Source of the DNA: Burkholderiales bacterium
Lineage (GTDB): Bacteria; Pseudomonadota; Gammaproteobacteria; Burkholderiales; Burkholderiaceae_C
Assembly: GCA_019509985.1 (NCBI GenBank)
Contig: JAEKLF010000103.1
Location: forward strand, 1-59,246
Length of the DNA stretch: 59,246 nt
Reading direction: 5' to 3'
In this document: piece after piece, positions 15,213 to 24,391 of the stretch
How positions within the stretch are numbered: the stretch's first letter is position 1
Layout of the letters: the number at the start of each line of letters is the position of its first letter
Made by a program: the position numbers and the translations under genes
Notes under the pieces: generated by a model
What the model saw: the letters and a program-made list of their open reading frames with translations, nothing else
Database searches by the model: none
What the model was told of the DNA's origin: nothing

Positions 15213-16070
15213 ATGTTCGTCATCATCGGCTGGGCCATTTCCATGGCCTGCATTTTTGGCGTGTTCATCGCCCATGGCGGGAACATCGGCGTGATCCTGC
15301 ACGCCTTGCCCTTCGAGATGATCACCATCTTCGGCGCCGCCATTGGCGCCTTTCTGGCCAACAACCAGATGAAGGTCGTCAAGGCGACGGCCGCGGGCCT
15401 GGGCCTGTGCTTCAAGGGCAGCAAATACAGCAAGGCCCGCTACATGGAGCTGCTGGCGCTGATGTACGACATCCTGCAGAAGGCGCGCAAGGAAGGCCTG
15501 ATGTCCATCGAGAAGGACGTCGAAGACCCGCACAACTCGCCGCTGTTCCAGAAGTACACGGTCGTCGGCAACGACCACCATGTCACCGAATTCATCACCG
15601 ACTACCTGCGCATGATGGTGTCGGGCAACCTGAACGCGCACGAGATCGAATCGCTGATGGACAGCGAGATCGAGACCCATCACCAGGAAGAGCATGCCGC
15701 CGTGGCCGCGCTGCAGCGTCTGGCGGGCGGCCTGCCGGCCTTCGGTATCGTCGCCGCCGTGCTGGGTGTCGTGAACACCATGGGCTCGGTCGGCCAGCCG
15801 CCAGCGGTGCTGGGCGGCATGATCGGCTCGGCGCTGGTCGGTACCTTCCTCGGCATCCTGCTGGCCTACGGCTTCGCGGAGCCGCTGGCCGGCCTGCTGG
15901 AGCAGAAGGTCGAGGACGCCGGCAAGGAATTCCAGTGCATCAAGACGACGCTGCTGGCCAGCATGCAGGGCTACGCGCCCCAGGTGGCCATCGAGTTCGG
16001 CCGCAAGGTGCTGTTCTCCGGCGACCGCCCGAGCTTCACCGAGCTCGAAGGCCACGTGAAGAAGAAATGA
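15213..16070 (+). CDS. motA: Flagellar motor stator protein MotA
   Basis: 285 aa. Inner-membrane proton-channel subunit that pushes on FliG. The start MFVIIGWAISMACIFGVFIA, the cytoplasmic loop with KEGLMSIEKDVEDP and the paired C-terminal helices (AFGIVAAVLGVVNTMGSV) match MotA. Preceded by a good sigma-28 promoter. Its TGA is the first codon of a family B repeat. Confidence 0.96.
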   Translation: MFVIIGWAISMACIFGVFIAHGGNIGVILHALPFEMITIFGAAIGAFLANNQMKVVKATAAGLGLCFKGSKYSKARYMELLALMYDILQKARKEGLMSIEKDVEDPHNSPLFQKYTVVGNDHHVTEFITDYLRMMVSGNLNAHEIESLMDSEIETHHQEEHAAVAALQRLAGGLPAFGIVAAVLGVVNTMGSVGQPPAVLGGMIGSALVGTFLGILLAYGFAEPLAGLLEQKVEDAGKEFQCIKTTLLASMQGYAPQVAIEFGRKVLFSGDRPSFTELEGHVKKK

Positions 16071-16185
16071 CCCCCCCCGAGGCGCCTTCGGCGCTCCCCC
16101 CCAGGGGGGGCGCACCCAGTGGCCTGGCAAAGCCAGATCCACGGCTGCCGCTTGAGGGCGGCGGCGCTTCGCGCGCCAGAAACCC
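16068..16185. repeat. Dispersed intergenic repeat family B, copy 1 (motA-motB gap)
   Basis: About 118 bp that begin with the motA TGA and contain two C/G hairpins (GAGGCGCCTTCGGCGCTC; CCCCCCCAGGGGGGG) and the block GTGGCCTGGCAAAGCCAG. The last block recurs in the flgH-side repeat at about 52240-52339. It separates motA and motB by 127 bp, where most relatives have a few bp. Confidence 0.7.
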
Positions 16186-16197
16186 GGAGGCCTTCTG

Positions 16198-17172
16198 ATG
16201 GCCGGTGACGCGAAGAAGTTGCAGCCCATCATCATCAAGAAGGTGAAGAAGGGCGGCCATGCGGTGCATGGCGGCGCGTGGAAGATTGCCTACGCCGACT
16301 TCGTCACGGCCATGATGGCCTTCTTCCTGCTGATGTGGCTGCTCGGCTCGACGACCGAGGGCGACAAGAAGGGCATTGCCGACTTCTTCCAGTCGCCGCT
16401 CAAGGTGTCCATGCTGGGCGGTTCGGGTTCGGGCGACTCCTCCAGCGTCGTGCGCGGCGGTGGCAAGGACCTCACGCGCGAGACCGGCCAGGTCAAGGAA
16501 GGCCAGAGCGAGGCCAAGCGCGCCAGCTACACGCTGCGCGCGCTGAAGGAAGAGCAGCGCAAGGCCGAGAAGGCGCGCCTGGAGCAGCTCAAGGCCAAGG
16601 TCGAGGAGGTGTTGTCCGAGAACCCCAAGCTCGCGGCGCTCGGAGGGCAGATTCGCCTGGACATGACCAAGGAAGGCCTGCGCATCCAGATCGTCGACGA
16701 GGGCAACCGGCCGATGTTCGACAGCGGCAGCGCCGTCGTGAAGCCCTATATGCGCGAACTGCTGCGCGAGCTCGGCAACGTGCTGACCGAAGTGCCCAAC
16801 CGCCTGACGGTGGAAGGCCACACCGACGCCCAGCCCTTCTCCGGCGGCGACAAGGGCTACAGCAACTGGGAGCTCTCGGCCGACCGCGCGAATTCGTCGC
16901 GGCGCGAGCTCGTCGCCGGCGGCCTGTCGGAGGCGCGCATGCTGCGCGTGCAAGGCCTGGCCGCGAGCAAGCTGCTCGACGCCAAGGACCCCAACAGCGC
17001 ATTGAACCGGCGTATCAGCATCATCGTGATGAACCGCGATGCCGAGGACGCCGTGTTGAAGAATTTGCCTGAAGAGCCAGAGGCCGATGCAGCACCCGCC
17101 GAGACCGGTGTCACGCAAGTGCCGGGTACCGGCAAAAAGCCGCAAACTCAATCGCCGGCTCCGGCTCGCTAG
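16198..17172 (+). CDS. motB: Flagellar motor stator protein MotB
   Basis: 324 aa. The single N-terminal membrane helix carries the proton-binding Asp34 (AYADFVTAMMAFFLLMWLLG). The C-terminal OmpA-like domain (RLTVEGHTDAQPF ... NRRISIIVMN) anchors the stator to peptidoglycan. A charged linker lies between. The tail is Pro/Gln/Ala-rich. Confidence 0.96.
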   Translation: MAGDAKKLQPIIIKKVKKGGHAVHGGAWKIAYADFVTAMMAFFLLMWLLGSTTEGDKKGIADFFQSPLKVSMLGGSGSGDSSSVVRGGGKDLTRETGQVKEGQSEAKRASYTLRALKEEQRKAEKARLEQLKAKVEEVLSENPKLAALGGQIRLDMTKEGLRIQIVDEGNRPMFDSGSAVVKPYMRELLRELGNVLTEVPNRLTVEGHTDAQPFSGGDKGYSNWELSADRANSSRRELVAGGLSEARMLRVQGLAASKLLDAKDPNSALNRRISIIVMNRDAEDAVLKNLPEEPEADAAPAETGVTQVPGTGKKPQTQSPAPAR

Positions 17173-17226
17173 AACTAGACTGCGGGCTGACCCTGAAATC
17201 CCGCCTGCCCCTGAGAGAGGATCGCC

Positions 17227-17619
17227 ATGAGCGCTGACATGAAATTCCTGGTTGTTGACGACTTCTCCACCATGCGCCGAATCGTGCGTGGCCTGCTGAA
17301 GGAAATCGGCTACAACAACTGCGAAGAGGCCGAAGACGGCGTCGAAGCGCTGAACATGCTCAAGGGCGCCAAGTTTGATTTCGTCGTCAGCGACATCAAC
17401 ATGCCCAACATGACCGGCTTCGAGTTGCTCAAGGCCATCAAGGAAGACCCCAACCTCAAGCACCTGCCGGTGCTGATGGTCACCGCCGAAGCCCGCAAGG
17501 AAGACATCGTGCTGGCCGCCCAGTCGGGCGCGGCGGGCTACATCGTCAAGCCTTTCACGAAGGCGACGCTGGAAGAAAAAGTCCTGAAGATCATGCAGAA
17601 GCTGGCCGCTGCGGCCTGA
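17227..17619 (+). CDS. cheY: Chemotaxis response regulator CheY
   Basis: 130 aa single receiver domain. Asp11/Asp12 (VVDDFSTMRR), the phospho-acceptor Asp56 (VVSDINMPNM), the switch Thr (VTAEARKEDI) and Lys in VKPF are all present. Strong Shine-Dalgarno GAGAGGA. Directly upstream of cheZ; cheA, cheW, cheR and cheB are not in this window. Confidence 0.97.
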   Translation: MSADMKFLVVDDFSTMRRIVRGLLKEIGYNNCEEAEDGVEALNMLKGAKFDFVVSDINMPNMTGFELLKAIKEDPNLKHLPVLMVTAEARKEDIVLAAQSGAAGYIVKPFTKATLEEKVLKIMQKLAAAA

Positions 17620-17631
17620 TAGGGGACTGTC

Positions 17632-18270
17632 ATGTCGATGGAACAGTTGGCCAAACTGGCCGCCGGCAGCAACGATCCGTTGCTCGTGTCGCCCGAGGTC
17701 TTTCAGCAGCTCGGCACCATCACCCGCGTGCTGCATGACACCATGCAGCAGCTTGGCGTCATGCCCAAGCTGCAACTTGCGACCGACGGGCTGCCCGACG
17801 CGCGCAGCCGCCTGAGCTACATCGCCACCAAGACGGCGGCCGCCGCCGAGAAGGTGCTGAACTCCGTCGACGCCGCCAAGGCCGACCACGCCGAGATCTC
17901 GGCCGCCACCCGCGCGATGGCCGATGCCATCGTGGCCGACCCGGTCAAGGCCGTGGCCAGCGGCATGGTGCTGAACTTCGTCAAGGAAGTCGAATCGCGC
18001 ACCGCGCGCATCGACGGCCATCTGACCGACATCATGATGGCCCAGGACTTCCATGACCTCACCGGTCAGGTGGTCGCCAAGGTCGTCACGCTGGCCAACG
18101 ACCTGGAGGACAGCCTCGTCAAGCTGCTCGTGCAGGTCGTGCCACCGGAGCAGCGCGAGAAGGTCGATCCCAACATCCTGCAGGGCCCGGTCGTGAACCC
18201 GGCAGGTCGCACCGACGTCGTCGCGGACCAGGGCGAGGTCGACGATCTGCTCGCCAGCCTCGGCTTCTGA
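17632..18270 (+). CDS. cheZ: CheY-P phosphatase CheZ
   Basis: 212 aa helical protein. The active-site helix is recognisable (MMAQDFHDLTGQVVAKVV, with the catalytic Gln after DLTG), and the C-terminal CheY-tethering peptide DDLLASLGF is intact. 12 bp after cheY. Confidence 0.95.
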   Translation: MSMEQLAKLAAGSNDPLLVSPEVFQQLGTITRVLHDTMQQLGVMPKLQLATDGLPDARSRLSYIATKTAAAAEKVLNSVDAAKADHAEISAATRAMADAIVADPVKAVASGMVLNFVKEVESRTARIDGHLTDIMMAQDFHDLTGQVVAKVVTLANDLEDSLVKLLVQVVPPEQREKVDPNILQGPVVNPAGRTDVVADQGEVDDLLASLGF

Positions 18271-18312
18271 GCGTCCCCATGTCGATCGGGCCGGCCTTTG
18301 CGCCGGCCTTGT

Positions 18313-19083
18313 TCATTCCGCCTGCATTTCGGGCAGCTGTTCGCGGATGGCCTGGTTGAGCTTGTCCATCGTCTGCGGCGTGACCTGCTGTGAGCAGCCG
18401 AAGTAGCGCAGCTGCCCGCGCGGCATGTCGGCGAACTCGATGCGCACCAGCTGCAGCGGCACAAAGTCCGGGTCCTTGCGCAGCCACGCCAGGTCTTCCT
18501 CGTCGATGAGCATGTAGTCGACGCGGCGCGCACCCACCATGCGGGCGAGCTGAAGCGGCGTCAGCTGGGCACGTATGGCCGGCTTGGCCGTGGCGGCCAG
18601 GGCCTGGTCGAGCTGCTGGCCGTAGGAGACCCCGTCCAGCAGTCCGGGCTGCAGCGTCGAGTCGGCAAACAGCAGGCTGAGCTTGGGCTGGGCACGGATC
18701 TGCACAGCGGCGCTGGCGTTGGCGAGCACGACATGCGGCCGGTCGCGGTGGATGGGCAGGGAGAAGCGGGCGAAGGCTTCGCGCTCTGGGATCTTGTAAA
18801 GGCCCGGCGAGCACAGCGGCGCCTGGTTGGCCTGCAGGTTGAGCAGCGTGCGCCGGATTGGCACCTCGGCGTAGTGCGCCTCGATGCCCGCGCGCTTGAG
18901 CAGCCTGGCCGTGCGCTCCATCAGGAAGCCGGCCGGCTTGCCACCTTCGGTATAGCTGTAGGGCGGCTTGTCGCGGTACTCGATGGTCAGCGGCGGCTGG
19001 CCCGGCTGCGCGGTCCCGCTGGCCGCGCACAGCGCGGTCAGCAGCGCAAGCAGGGGTGAGCGGAGTGGCGGCAGGCGGGGCAT
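18313..19083 (-). CDS. Periplasmic solute-binding protein, family 3-like
   Basis: 256 aa from ATG 19083; the longer reading from 19302 adds non-homologous sequence upstream of the signal peptide. The N terminus MPRLPPLRSPLLALLTALCA is a signal peptide. The mature part has the SBP_bac_3 look: LTIEYRDKPPYSYTEGGKPA, then GFLMERTARLLKRAGIE. No transporter permease is adjacent, so it may be an orphan binding protein or feed a sensor. It faces cheZ tail-to-tail and is divergent from flhB. Ligand unknown. Confidence 0.75.
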   Translation of the reverse strand: MPRLPPLRSPLLALLTALCAASGTAQPGQPPLTIEYRDKPPYSYTEGGKPAGFLMERTARLLKRAGIEAHYAEVPIRRTLLNLQANQAPLCSPGLYKIPEREAFARFSLPIHRDRPHVVLANASAAVQIRAQPKLSLLFADSTLQPGLLDGVSYGQQLDQALAATAKPAIRAQLTPLQLARMVGARRVDYMLIDEEDLAWLRKDPDFVPLQLVRIEFADMPRGQLRYFGCSQQVTPQTMDKLNQAIREQLPEMQAE

Positions 19084-19281
19084 CGGTGGGGCGGCGGCTC
19101 TCGACTCGAGATTAACCGCGCCTACCCGGAGCCCGCCATCACGGGTGCCGCAAAGCGTGCATGGTTTGCGGTCCGGGCGCCTAGGCCGGATAAGCCGGGC
19201 AAGCACCCCGCTTTTCTCGCTCAAGTTTTGCGGCCAGCCTCGAACAATTCGGTCCAGCGCCCCTGATGGGGCCTCCACGCC

Positions 19282-20457
19282 ATGGCCGACCAAGACGCAC
19301 AAGACCGCAACCTGCCAGCCTCAGCCAAGAAGATCGAAAGATCTCGGGCCGAAGGCCAGGTGCCGCGTTCGCGCGACCTGCCCCATTTCGCGATGATGGT
19401 CGCCGGCGGCGCGGTGCTGGCCTTCGGCGGCCCGCAGATCGTCGAGAAGCTGCGCCAGATGCTGACGATCGGGCTGCACTTCGATGCCCGCCAGCTCGCG
19501 CAGAAGGGCTTCATGGCCGAGCGTCTGGCCGACATGACGCTGGCCTTCGCCGCCGTCATGGGCCCGGTGGCCGCGGTGCTGGTCATCGCGGCCATCGCCA
19601 GCAATCTGGCCAGCGGCGGCTGGAACTGGACAATGAAGCCGCTGGCGCCCAAGTTCACCCACCTGAATCCCTTGACCGGCCTGGGTCGCCTGTTCACCGG
19701 CCAGGGCTTCGGCACGGCGCTGAAGGCCGTACTGCTGGCCCTGGTGCTGGGCATCGTCGGCGCGATGGTGCTGAAGGACCGCCTGGCGGCCTACGTGAGC
19801 ATCATGTCCGTGCCGCTGCCTTCGGCGCTGGCCTATGCCGGCCAGCAGCTGATGGGCGGGTTGACGATGCTGGCCATCGCGCTGGCCGTGTTCGCCGCCA
19901 TCGACCTGCCGTTGCAGCGCCAGCTCTGGCTGCGCCGCATGCGCATGAGCCGCGAGGAGGCCAAGCAGGAGCTGAAGGAGGTTGAAGGCAACCTCGAGAT
20001 CAAGGCCAAGGTGCGCGCCCGCATGCGCGAGATGGCCAAGCGCCGCATGCTGGCCGCCGTGCCGCAGGCCGACCTGGTCGTCATGAACCCGACCCACTAC
20101 GCCGTCGCGCTGAAGTACGAGGAAGGCAAGATGGCTGCGCCCAAGGTCATCGCCAAGGGCGCCGATCTGCTGGCCATGAAGATCCGCGACCTGGCCAAGG
20201 AATCCAAGGTGCCGGTGCTGCAGCAGCCCGTGCTGGCGCGTGCGCTGTACGCCCATGCCAAGGTCGACCACGAGATCCCCGCAGCCCTCTTCGGCGCCGT
20301 GGCCCAGGTGCTCGCCTACGTCTATCAGCTGCGCGCCGCGCTGGCCTCGCGCCACGTGGCCCGCCCGGATGTGCCGCATCCGCACGTGCCGCCCGAGCTC
20401 GACCCGCACAACAAGCCCGGCTGGGCGCCTGATCCCGAAGAGGACTTCGCCGAATGA
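19282..20457 (+). CDS. flhB: Flagellar biosynthesis protein FlhB
   Basis: 391 aa. Export-gate membrane protein that switches substrate specificity from rod/hook to filament. It has four hydrophobic segments (for example MMVAGGAVLAFGG and AVLVIAAIASNLASGG). The self-cleavage motif is present in VVMNPTHYAVALKY (cut between Asn and Pro). The charged C-terminal tail after VYQLRAAL is about 40 aa longer than the minimal domain. Overlaps flhA by 4 bp. Confidence 0.96.
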   Translation: MADQDAQDRNLPASAKKIERSRAEGQVPRSRDLPHFAMMVAGGAVLAFGGPQIVEKLRQMLTIGLHFDARQLAQKGFMAERLADMTLAFAAVMGPVAAVLVIAAIASNLASGGWNWTMKPLAPKFTHLNPLTGLGRLFTGQGFGTALKAVLLALVLGIVGAMVLKDRLAAYVSIMSVPLPSALAYAGQQLMGGLTMLAIALAVFAAIDLPLQRQLWLRRMRMSREEAKQELKEVEGNLEIKAKVRARMREMAKRRMLAAVPQADLVVMNPTHYAVALKYEEGKMAAPKVIAKGADLLAMKIRDLAKESKVPVLQQPVLARALYAHAKVDHEIPAALFGAVAQVLAYVYQLRAALASRHVARPDVPHPHVPPELDPHNKPGWAPDPEEDFAE

Positions 20458-22544
20458 ACCCCCTGATCCAGAAGCTGCAAGGCCTGCTCGGCCCCCGCGC
20501 CGGCATCATCGCGGCGCTCGGCGCCCCGATCGCCGTGCTGCTGGTGCTGTCGATGATGGTGCTGCCGCTGCCGCCCTTCGTGCTGGACCTGCTGTTCACG
20601 TTCAACATCGCGATGGCCGTGATGGTGATGATGGTGGCCGCCCACATGGTGCGGCCGCTGGACTTCGCGGCCTTCCCGACCGTGCTGCTGCTGACGACCT
20701 TGATGCGCCTGTCGCTGAACGTGGCGTCCACGCGCGTCGTGCTGCTGGAGGGCCACACGGGCACCGGCGCGGCCGGCAAGGTCATCGAGAGCTTCGGCCA
20801 CTTCCTGATCGGTGGCAACTTCGCGGTCGGCCTGATCGTGTTCGCCATCCTGGTGGTCATCAACTTCATCGTCGTCACCAAAGGTGCGGAGCGCATCGCT
20901 GAAGTCGGCGCGCGCTTCACGCTGGACGCGATGCCCGGCAAGCAGATGGCCGTGGACGCCGACCTGAACGCCGGCCTCATCAACGAAGCCGAAGCCAAGC
21001 GCCGCCGCGCGGAGCTGGGCGACGAAGCCGACTTCTTCGGCTCCATGGACGGTGCCAGCAAGTTCGTGCGTGGCGACGCGGTGGCGGGCATGCTGATCCT
21101 GGCCATCAACATCGTCGGCGGCTTCATCATCGGCGTGGCCCAGCACGGCCTCAGCGCCGCCCAGGCGGCCGACAGCTACATCCTGCTGGCTGTCGGTGAC
21201 GCGCTGGTCGCCCAGGTGCCGGCGCTGCTGATCTCGGTTGCAGCGGCCATGGTGGTGTCGCGCGTCGGCACGGACAAGGACATCGGCAGCCAGATCGGCA
21301 AGCAGGTCTTCGGCTCGGCCAAATCGCTGGCCATCACGGCCGGCGTCATCGGCGCGCTCGGCCTGATCCCGGGCATGCCCCACGTCGTCTTCCTGCTGAT
21401 CGCCTCCGGCATGGGCTACCTCGCCTATTGGCTGCGCAACAAGGAGCAGATGCAGGAAGCGGCCAAGGCGGTCAAGCCCATCATGCCCAGCAGCGAAGGC
21501 GCCGGCGAGGCGAGCTGGGACGACCTGGTGCCCGTCGACACGCTGGGCCTGGAAGTCGGCTACCGCCTCATCACGCTGGTGGACAAGAGCCGCGAGGGCG
21601 ACCTGCTGTCCCGCATCAAGGGCGTGCGCCGCAAGTTCGCGCAGGAGGTGGGCTTTTTGCCGCCGCCGGTGCACATCCGCGACAACCTGGAGCTGCGCCC
21701 CAGCCAGTACCGCATCTCGCTGCGCGGCGCCGTCGTCGGCGAGGCCGAGGCCTTCCCCGGCATGTGGCTGGCCATCAATCCCGGCCACGCGACGCAGAAG
21801 CTGCTCGGCACGCAGACCACCGACCCCGCCTTCGGCCTGCCGGCCGTGTGGATCGAGGAGCGGCAAAAGGAGATGGCCCAAATGAGCGGGTTTACGGTCG
21901 TTGATTGCTCGACCGTCGTGGCCACCCACCTTTCACACTTGATGCAAGTGCACGCGGCCAAGTTGTTGGGCCGCGTGGAGACGCAAGCCCTGGTCGAACA
22001 CCTCACCAAGCAGGCGCCCCAATTGATCGAAGACGTGATTCCCAAGATGGTCGGTATCGCCACACTGCAACGCGTGCTCCAGCTGCTGCTGGAGGAGGGC
22101 GTGCACATCCGCGACATGCGCTCCATCGTCGAATCCATCGCCGAGAACGCCGCCACCGTGACCGACCCGGCCGAGCTGGCCCGGCGCATCCGCACCCACA
22201 TCGCCCCGGCCATCGTGCAGCAGATCTACGGCAGTGCCAAGGAGCTGGACGTCATCGCGCTGGAGCCCGAACTGGAGCGCCTGGTGACCCAGGCCCTGAA
22301 CTCCCCGCACGGCGCGGCCCTGGACCCGGGCGTGGCCGACACGCTGGCCCGCAGCGCCGCCGACACGGCCCAGAAGCAGGAAGACCGCGGCGTGCCCGCC
22401 ACGCTGCTGGTGCCCGACCTGATCCGCGCGCCCATGGCCCGCCTGCTCAAGCGCGCCGCGCCCCGGCTCAAGGTGCTCGGCCACAGCGAGATTCCTGAGA
22501 CCCACACCATCCGCATCGGCTCCATCATTGGAGGTACATCCTGA
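20454..22544 (+). CDS. flhA: Flagellar biosynthesis protein FlhA
   Basis: 696 aa, normal length. The largest export-gate subunit, with about eight N-terminal membrane helices and a cytoplasmic C-terminal docking domain for chaperone-substrate complexes. The FHIPEP family signature is visible around residues 78-98 (FPTVLLLTTLMRLSLNVAST). Start overlaps flhB. The stop codon marks the start of a family C repeat. Confidence 0.97.
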   Translation: MNPLIQKLQGLLGPRAGIIAALGAPIAVLLVLSMMVLPLPPFVLDLLFTFNIAMAVMVMMVAAHMVRPLDFAAFPTVLLLTTLMRLSLNVASTRVVLLEGHTGTGAAGKVIESFGHFLIGGNFAVGLIVFAILVVINFIVVTKGAERIAEVGARFTLDAMPGKQMAVDADLNAGLINEAEAKRRRAELGDEADFFGSMDGASKFVRGDAVAGMLILAINIVGGFIIGVAQHGLSAAQAADSYILLAVGDALVAQVPALLISVAAAMVVSRVGTDKDIGSQIGKQVFGSAKSLAITAGVIGALGLIPGMPHVVFLLIASGMGYLAYWLRNKEQMQEAAKAVKPIMPSSEGAGEASWDDLVPVDTLGLEVGYRLITLVDKSREGDLLSRIKGVRRKFAQEVGFLPPPVHIRDNLELRPSQYRISLRGAVVGEAEAFPGMWLAINPGHATQKLLGTQTTDPAFGLPAVWIEERQKEMAQMSGFTVVDCSTVVATHLSHLMQVHAAKLLGRVETQALVEHLTKQAPQLIEDVIPKMVGIATLQRVLQLLLEEGVHIRDMRSIVESIAENAATVTDPAELARRIRTHIAPAIVQQIYGSAKELDVIALEPELERLVTQALNSPHGAALDPGVADTLARSAADTAQKQEDRGVPATLLVPDLIRAPMARLLKRAAPRLKVLGHSEIPETHTIRIGSIIGGTS

Positions 22545-22625
22545 TGTGGCCCCACGCTCATATTCATTCGCTGCCCCAAGGGCTCCTCAGGAGCCCGTTC
22601 CGGGCTCTCGGGGCGTTCGCCCTCT
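22542..22625. repeat. Dispersed intergenic repeat family C, copy 1
   Basis: Between flhA and flhF. It starts at the flhA stop and carries CCCCACGCTCATATTCATTC followed by hairpins (GGGCTCCTCAGGAGCCC; CCCGTTCCGGG). Related elements follow the next two genes. Confidence 0.6.
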
Positions 22626-22650
22626 TTGAGGCGGCTCGGCAGGAGGCTCC

Positions 22651-24309
22651 ATGAACGTCCGCAAATTCACCGCCCGCACATCGCGCGAGGCCCTGGCGCT
22701 CGTCAAGCAGGCTTTCGGCGCCGACGCGGTCGTGCTGTCCAACAAGAACGTGCCCGAAGGCGTGGAAGTGCTCGCGATGGCGCCGGAAGGCATGGGCCAG
22801 ATCGAGCAGATCGCCGCCAGCGCGCCGCGCACCGTCGCCCGCCCGCCGGTGCAGCCGCAGGTTCAGGCGCAGCCGCCGCAGCAGTCGCCGCGCGCGCCCT
22901 TTGCCGAGCGTGCCCGCCAGGAGCCCAGCTTCGGCGCGCCCGAGGTGCGCAGCGACGTCGAGCAACTGGCCATGAGCACGCTGAGCTTTCAGGACTACGT
23001 GCGCGAGCGCGTGCTGCGCCGTCGCCAGGCCGAGCTGACCGGCCAGCCCGACCCGGTCGCCCAGCCTGCCGCCGCACCGCAGAAGCCGCCCGCCGTGTCG
23101 CTGGATGCCGCGCGCGCCCAGCGCGAGCAGCGCGCCGCCGAGGCGATGGCCGCGCTGGCGCCCAAGCGCGCCGCGCCGACCCCGGCCCGGTCCCAGCCCC
23201 GTCCTGCGCCGCCGGTGCTGCGCGACGAGATCCGCATCCCGACCGCCGCCACGCCCGCGCAGCAGCGCGCCGTGCCCCAGCTCGGCGACGTCGGCGCCGC
23301 CGAACCCATGCCGCTGCCTGGCCAGCCCAGCGCCGGCCAGCGCAACCAGATGGACATGGCCTCGGAGCTGCGCCAGATGCGCGGCCTGATCGAGGAGCGC
23401 TTCTCGTCCCTCGCCTTCATGGAAAAGCTGCAGCGCCAGCCTGTGCAGGCGCGCCTGACGCAAAAGCTGCTGGAGCTGGGCTTCTCGCCCGCCCTGGTGC
23501 GCAAGCTGGCCGAGAGCTGCCCCTCGGACTTCAAGGCCGGCTCGCCGCACGAGCCGGCCGATGAGACGGCCTGGGCCGCCCACGTGCTGTCGCGCAACCT
23601 GCAGACCGGCGAGGCCGCCCCGGCCATCGAGGACCGTGGCGGCGTGTTCGCGCTGATCGGCTCGACCGGCGTCGGCAAGACGACGACGACCGCCAAGCTG
23701 GCCGCCCACTTCGCCACCAGGCATGGCGCCGGCCAGCTCGGCCTGATCACGCTGGACGCCTACCGCGTCGGCGCCCACGAACAGCTGCGCGCCTACGGCC
23801 GCATCCTCGGCGTGCCCGTGCACACGGCCCACGACCGTGCCTCGCTGGATGACCTGCTCGACCTGCTGTCCAGCAAGAAGCTGGTGCTCATCGACACCGC
23901 CGGCATGGCCCAGCGCGACAGCCGCACGCAGGAGCTGCTGGACATGCTGGCCCACCCCAGCATCAAGAAGCTGCTCGTCATCAACGCGGCCCAGCAGGGC
24001 GAGACGATTGAAGACGTCGTCAATGCCTGGAAGGGTGCCGCCTGCGAGGGCGTCGTGCTCAGCAAGCTCGACGAGGCCGTCAAGCTGGCCCCGGCGCTGG
24101 ACACGCTGATCCGCCACAAGCTCAAGGTGCTCGGCGTCGCCAACGGCCAGCGCGTGCCGGAAGACTGGCACCGCCTGCCCAGCGCCGCCCTCGTGCAGCG
24201 TGCGCTGATGAGCGCGGCGTCCGGCGCCTGGCGCATGGACAACGCCGACGTGAACCTCATCTTCGCCGGCGCGCCGCTGACGGATGCCGGCCTGAGGGCC
24301 GTGCACTGA
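22651..24309 (+). CDS. flhF: Flagellar biosynthesis GTPase FlhF
   Basis: 552 aa. SRP-type GTPase that sets flagellar position, usually at a pole, together with FlhG. The N-terminal B domain (MNVRKFTARTSREALALVKQ) is followed by a long Ala/Pro/Gln-rich linker (about 70-230) and the NG GTPase domain: G1 GSTGVGKTTTTAKLAA, G3 DTAGMAQRD and G4 SKLDEAVKL. Longer than average because of the linker. All catalytic motifs intact. Confidence 0.96.
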   Translation: MNVRKFTARTSREALALVKQAFGADAVVLSNKNVPEGVEVLAMAPEGMGQIEQIAASAPRTVARPPVQPQVQAQPPQQSPRAPFAERARQEPSFGAPEVRSDVEQLAMSTLSFQDYVRERVLRRRQAELTGQPDPVAQPAAAPQKPPAVSLDAARAQREQRAAEAMAALAPKRAAPTPARSQPRPAPPVLRDEIRIPTAATPAQQRAVPQLGDVGAAEPMPLPGQPSAGQRNQMDMASELRQMRGLIEERFSSLAFMEKLQRQPVQARLTQKLLELGFSPALVRKLAESCPSDFKAGSPHEPADETAWAAHVLSRNLQTGEAAPAIEDRGGVFALIGSTGVGKTTTTAKLAAHFATRHGAGQLGLITLDAYRVGAHEQLRAYGRILGVPVHTAHDRASLDDLLDLLSSKKLVLIDTAGMAQRDSRTQELLDMLAHPSIKKLLVINAAQQGETIEDVVNAWKGAACEGVVLSKLDEAVKLAPALDTLIRHKLKVLGVANGQRVPEDWHRLPSAALVQRALMSAASGAWRMDNADVNLIFAGAPLTDAGLRAVH

Positions 24310-24391
24310 TGAACATCATGAAGCCCCGCTCACTTCGTTCACTGCCCCCCGAGGGGGCGCATCAACGCCTTCGGGCGACCGGGCAGCGCTG
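24307..24391. repeat. Dispersed intergenic repeat family C, copy 2
   Basis: Starts at the flhF stop. Core GCTCACTTCGTTCACTG, then GCCCCCCGAGGGGGC and CGCCTTCGGGCG hairpins. Ends immediately before the next start codon. Confidence 0.7.

Noticed and set aside
19221..19247. TCAAGTTT-N11-TCGAACAA upstream of flhB as a sigma-28 promoter
   Set aside because: The -35 is good but the -10 matches the consensus at only half its positions; flhB is expected to be FlhDC-dependent.
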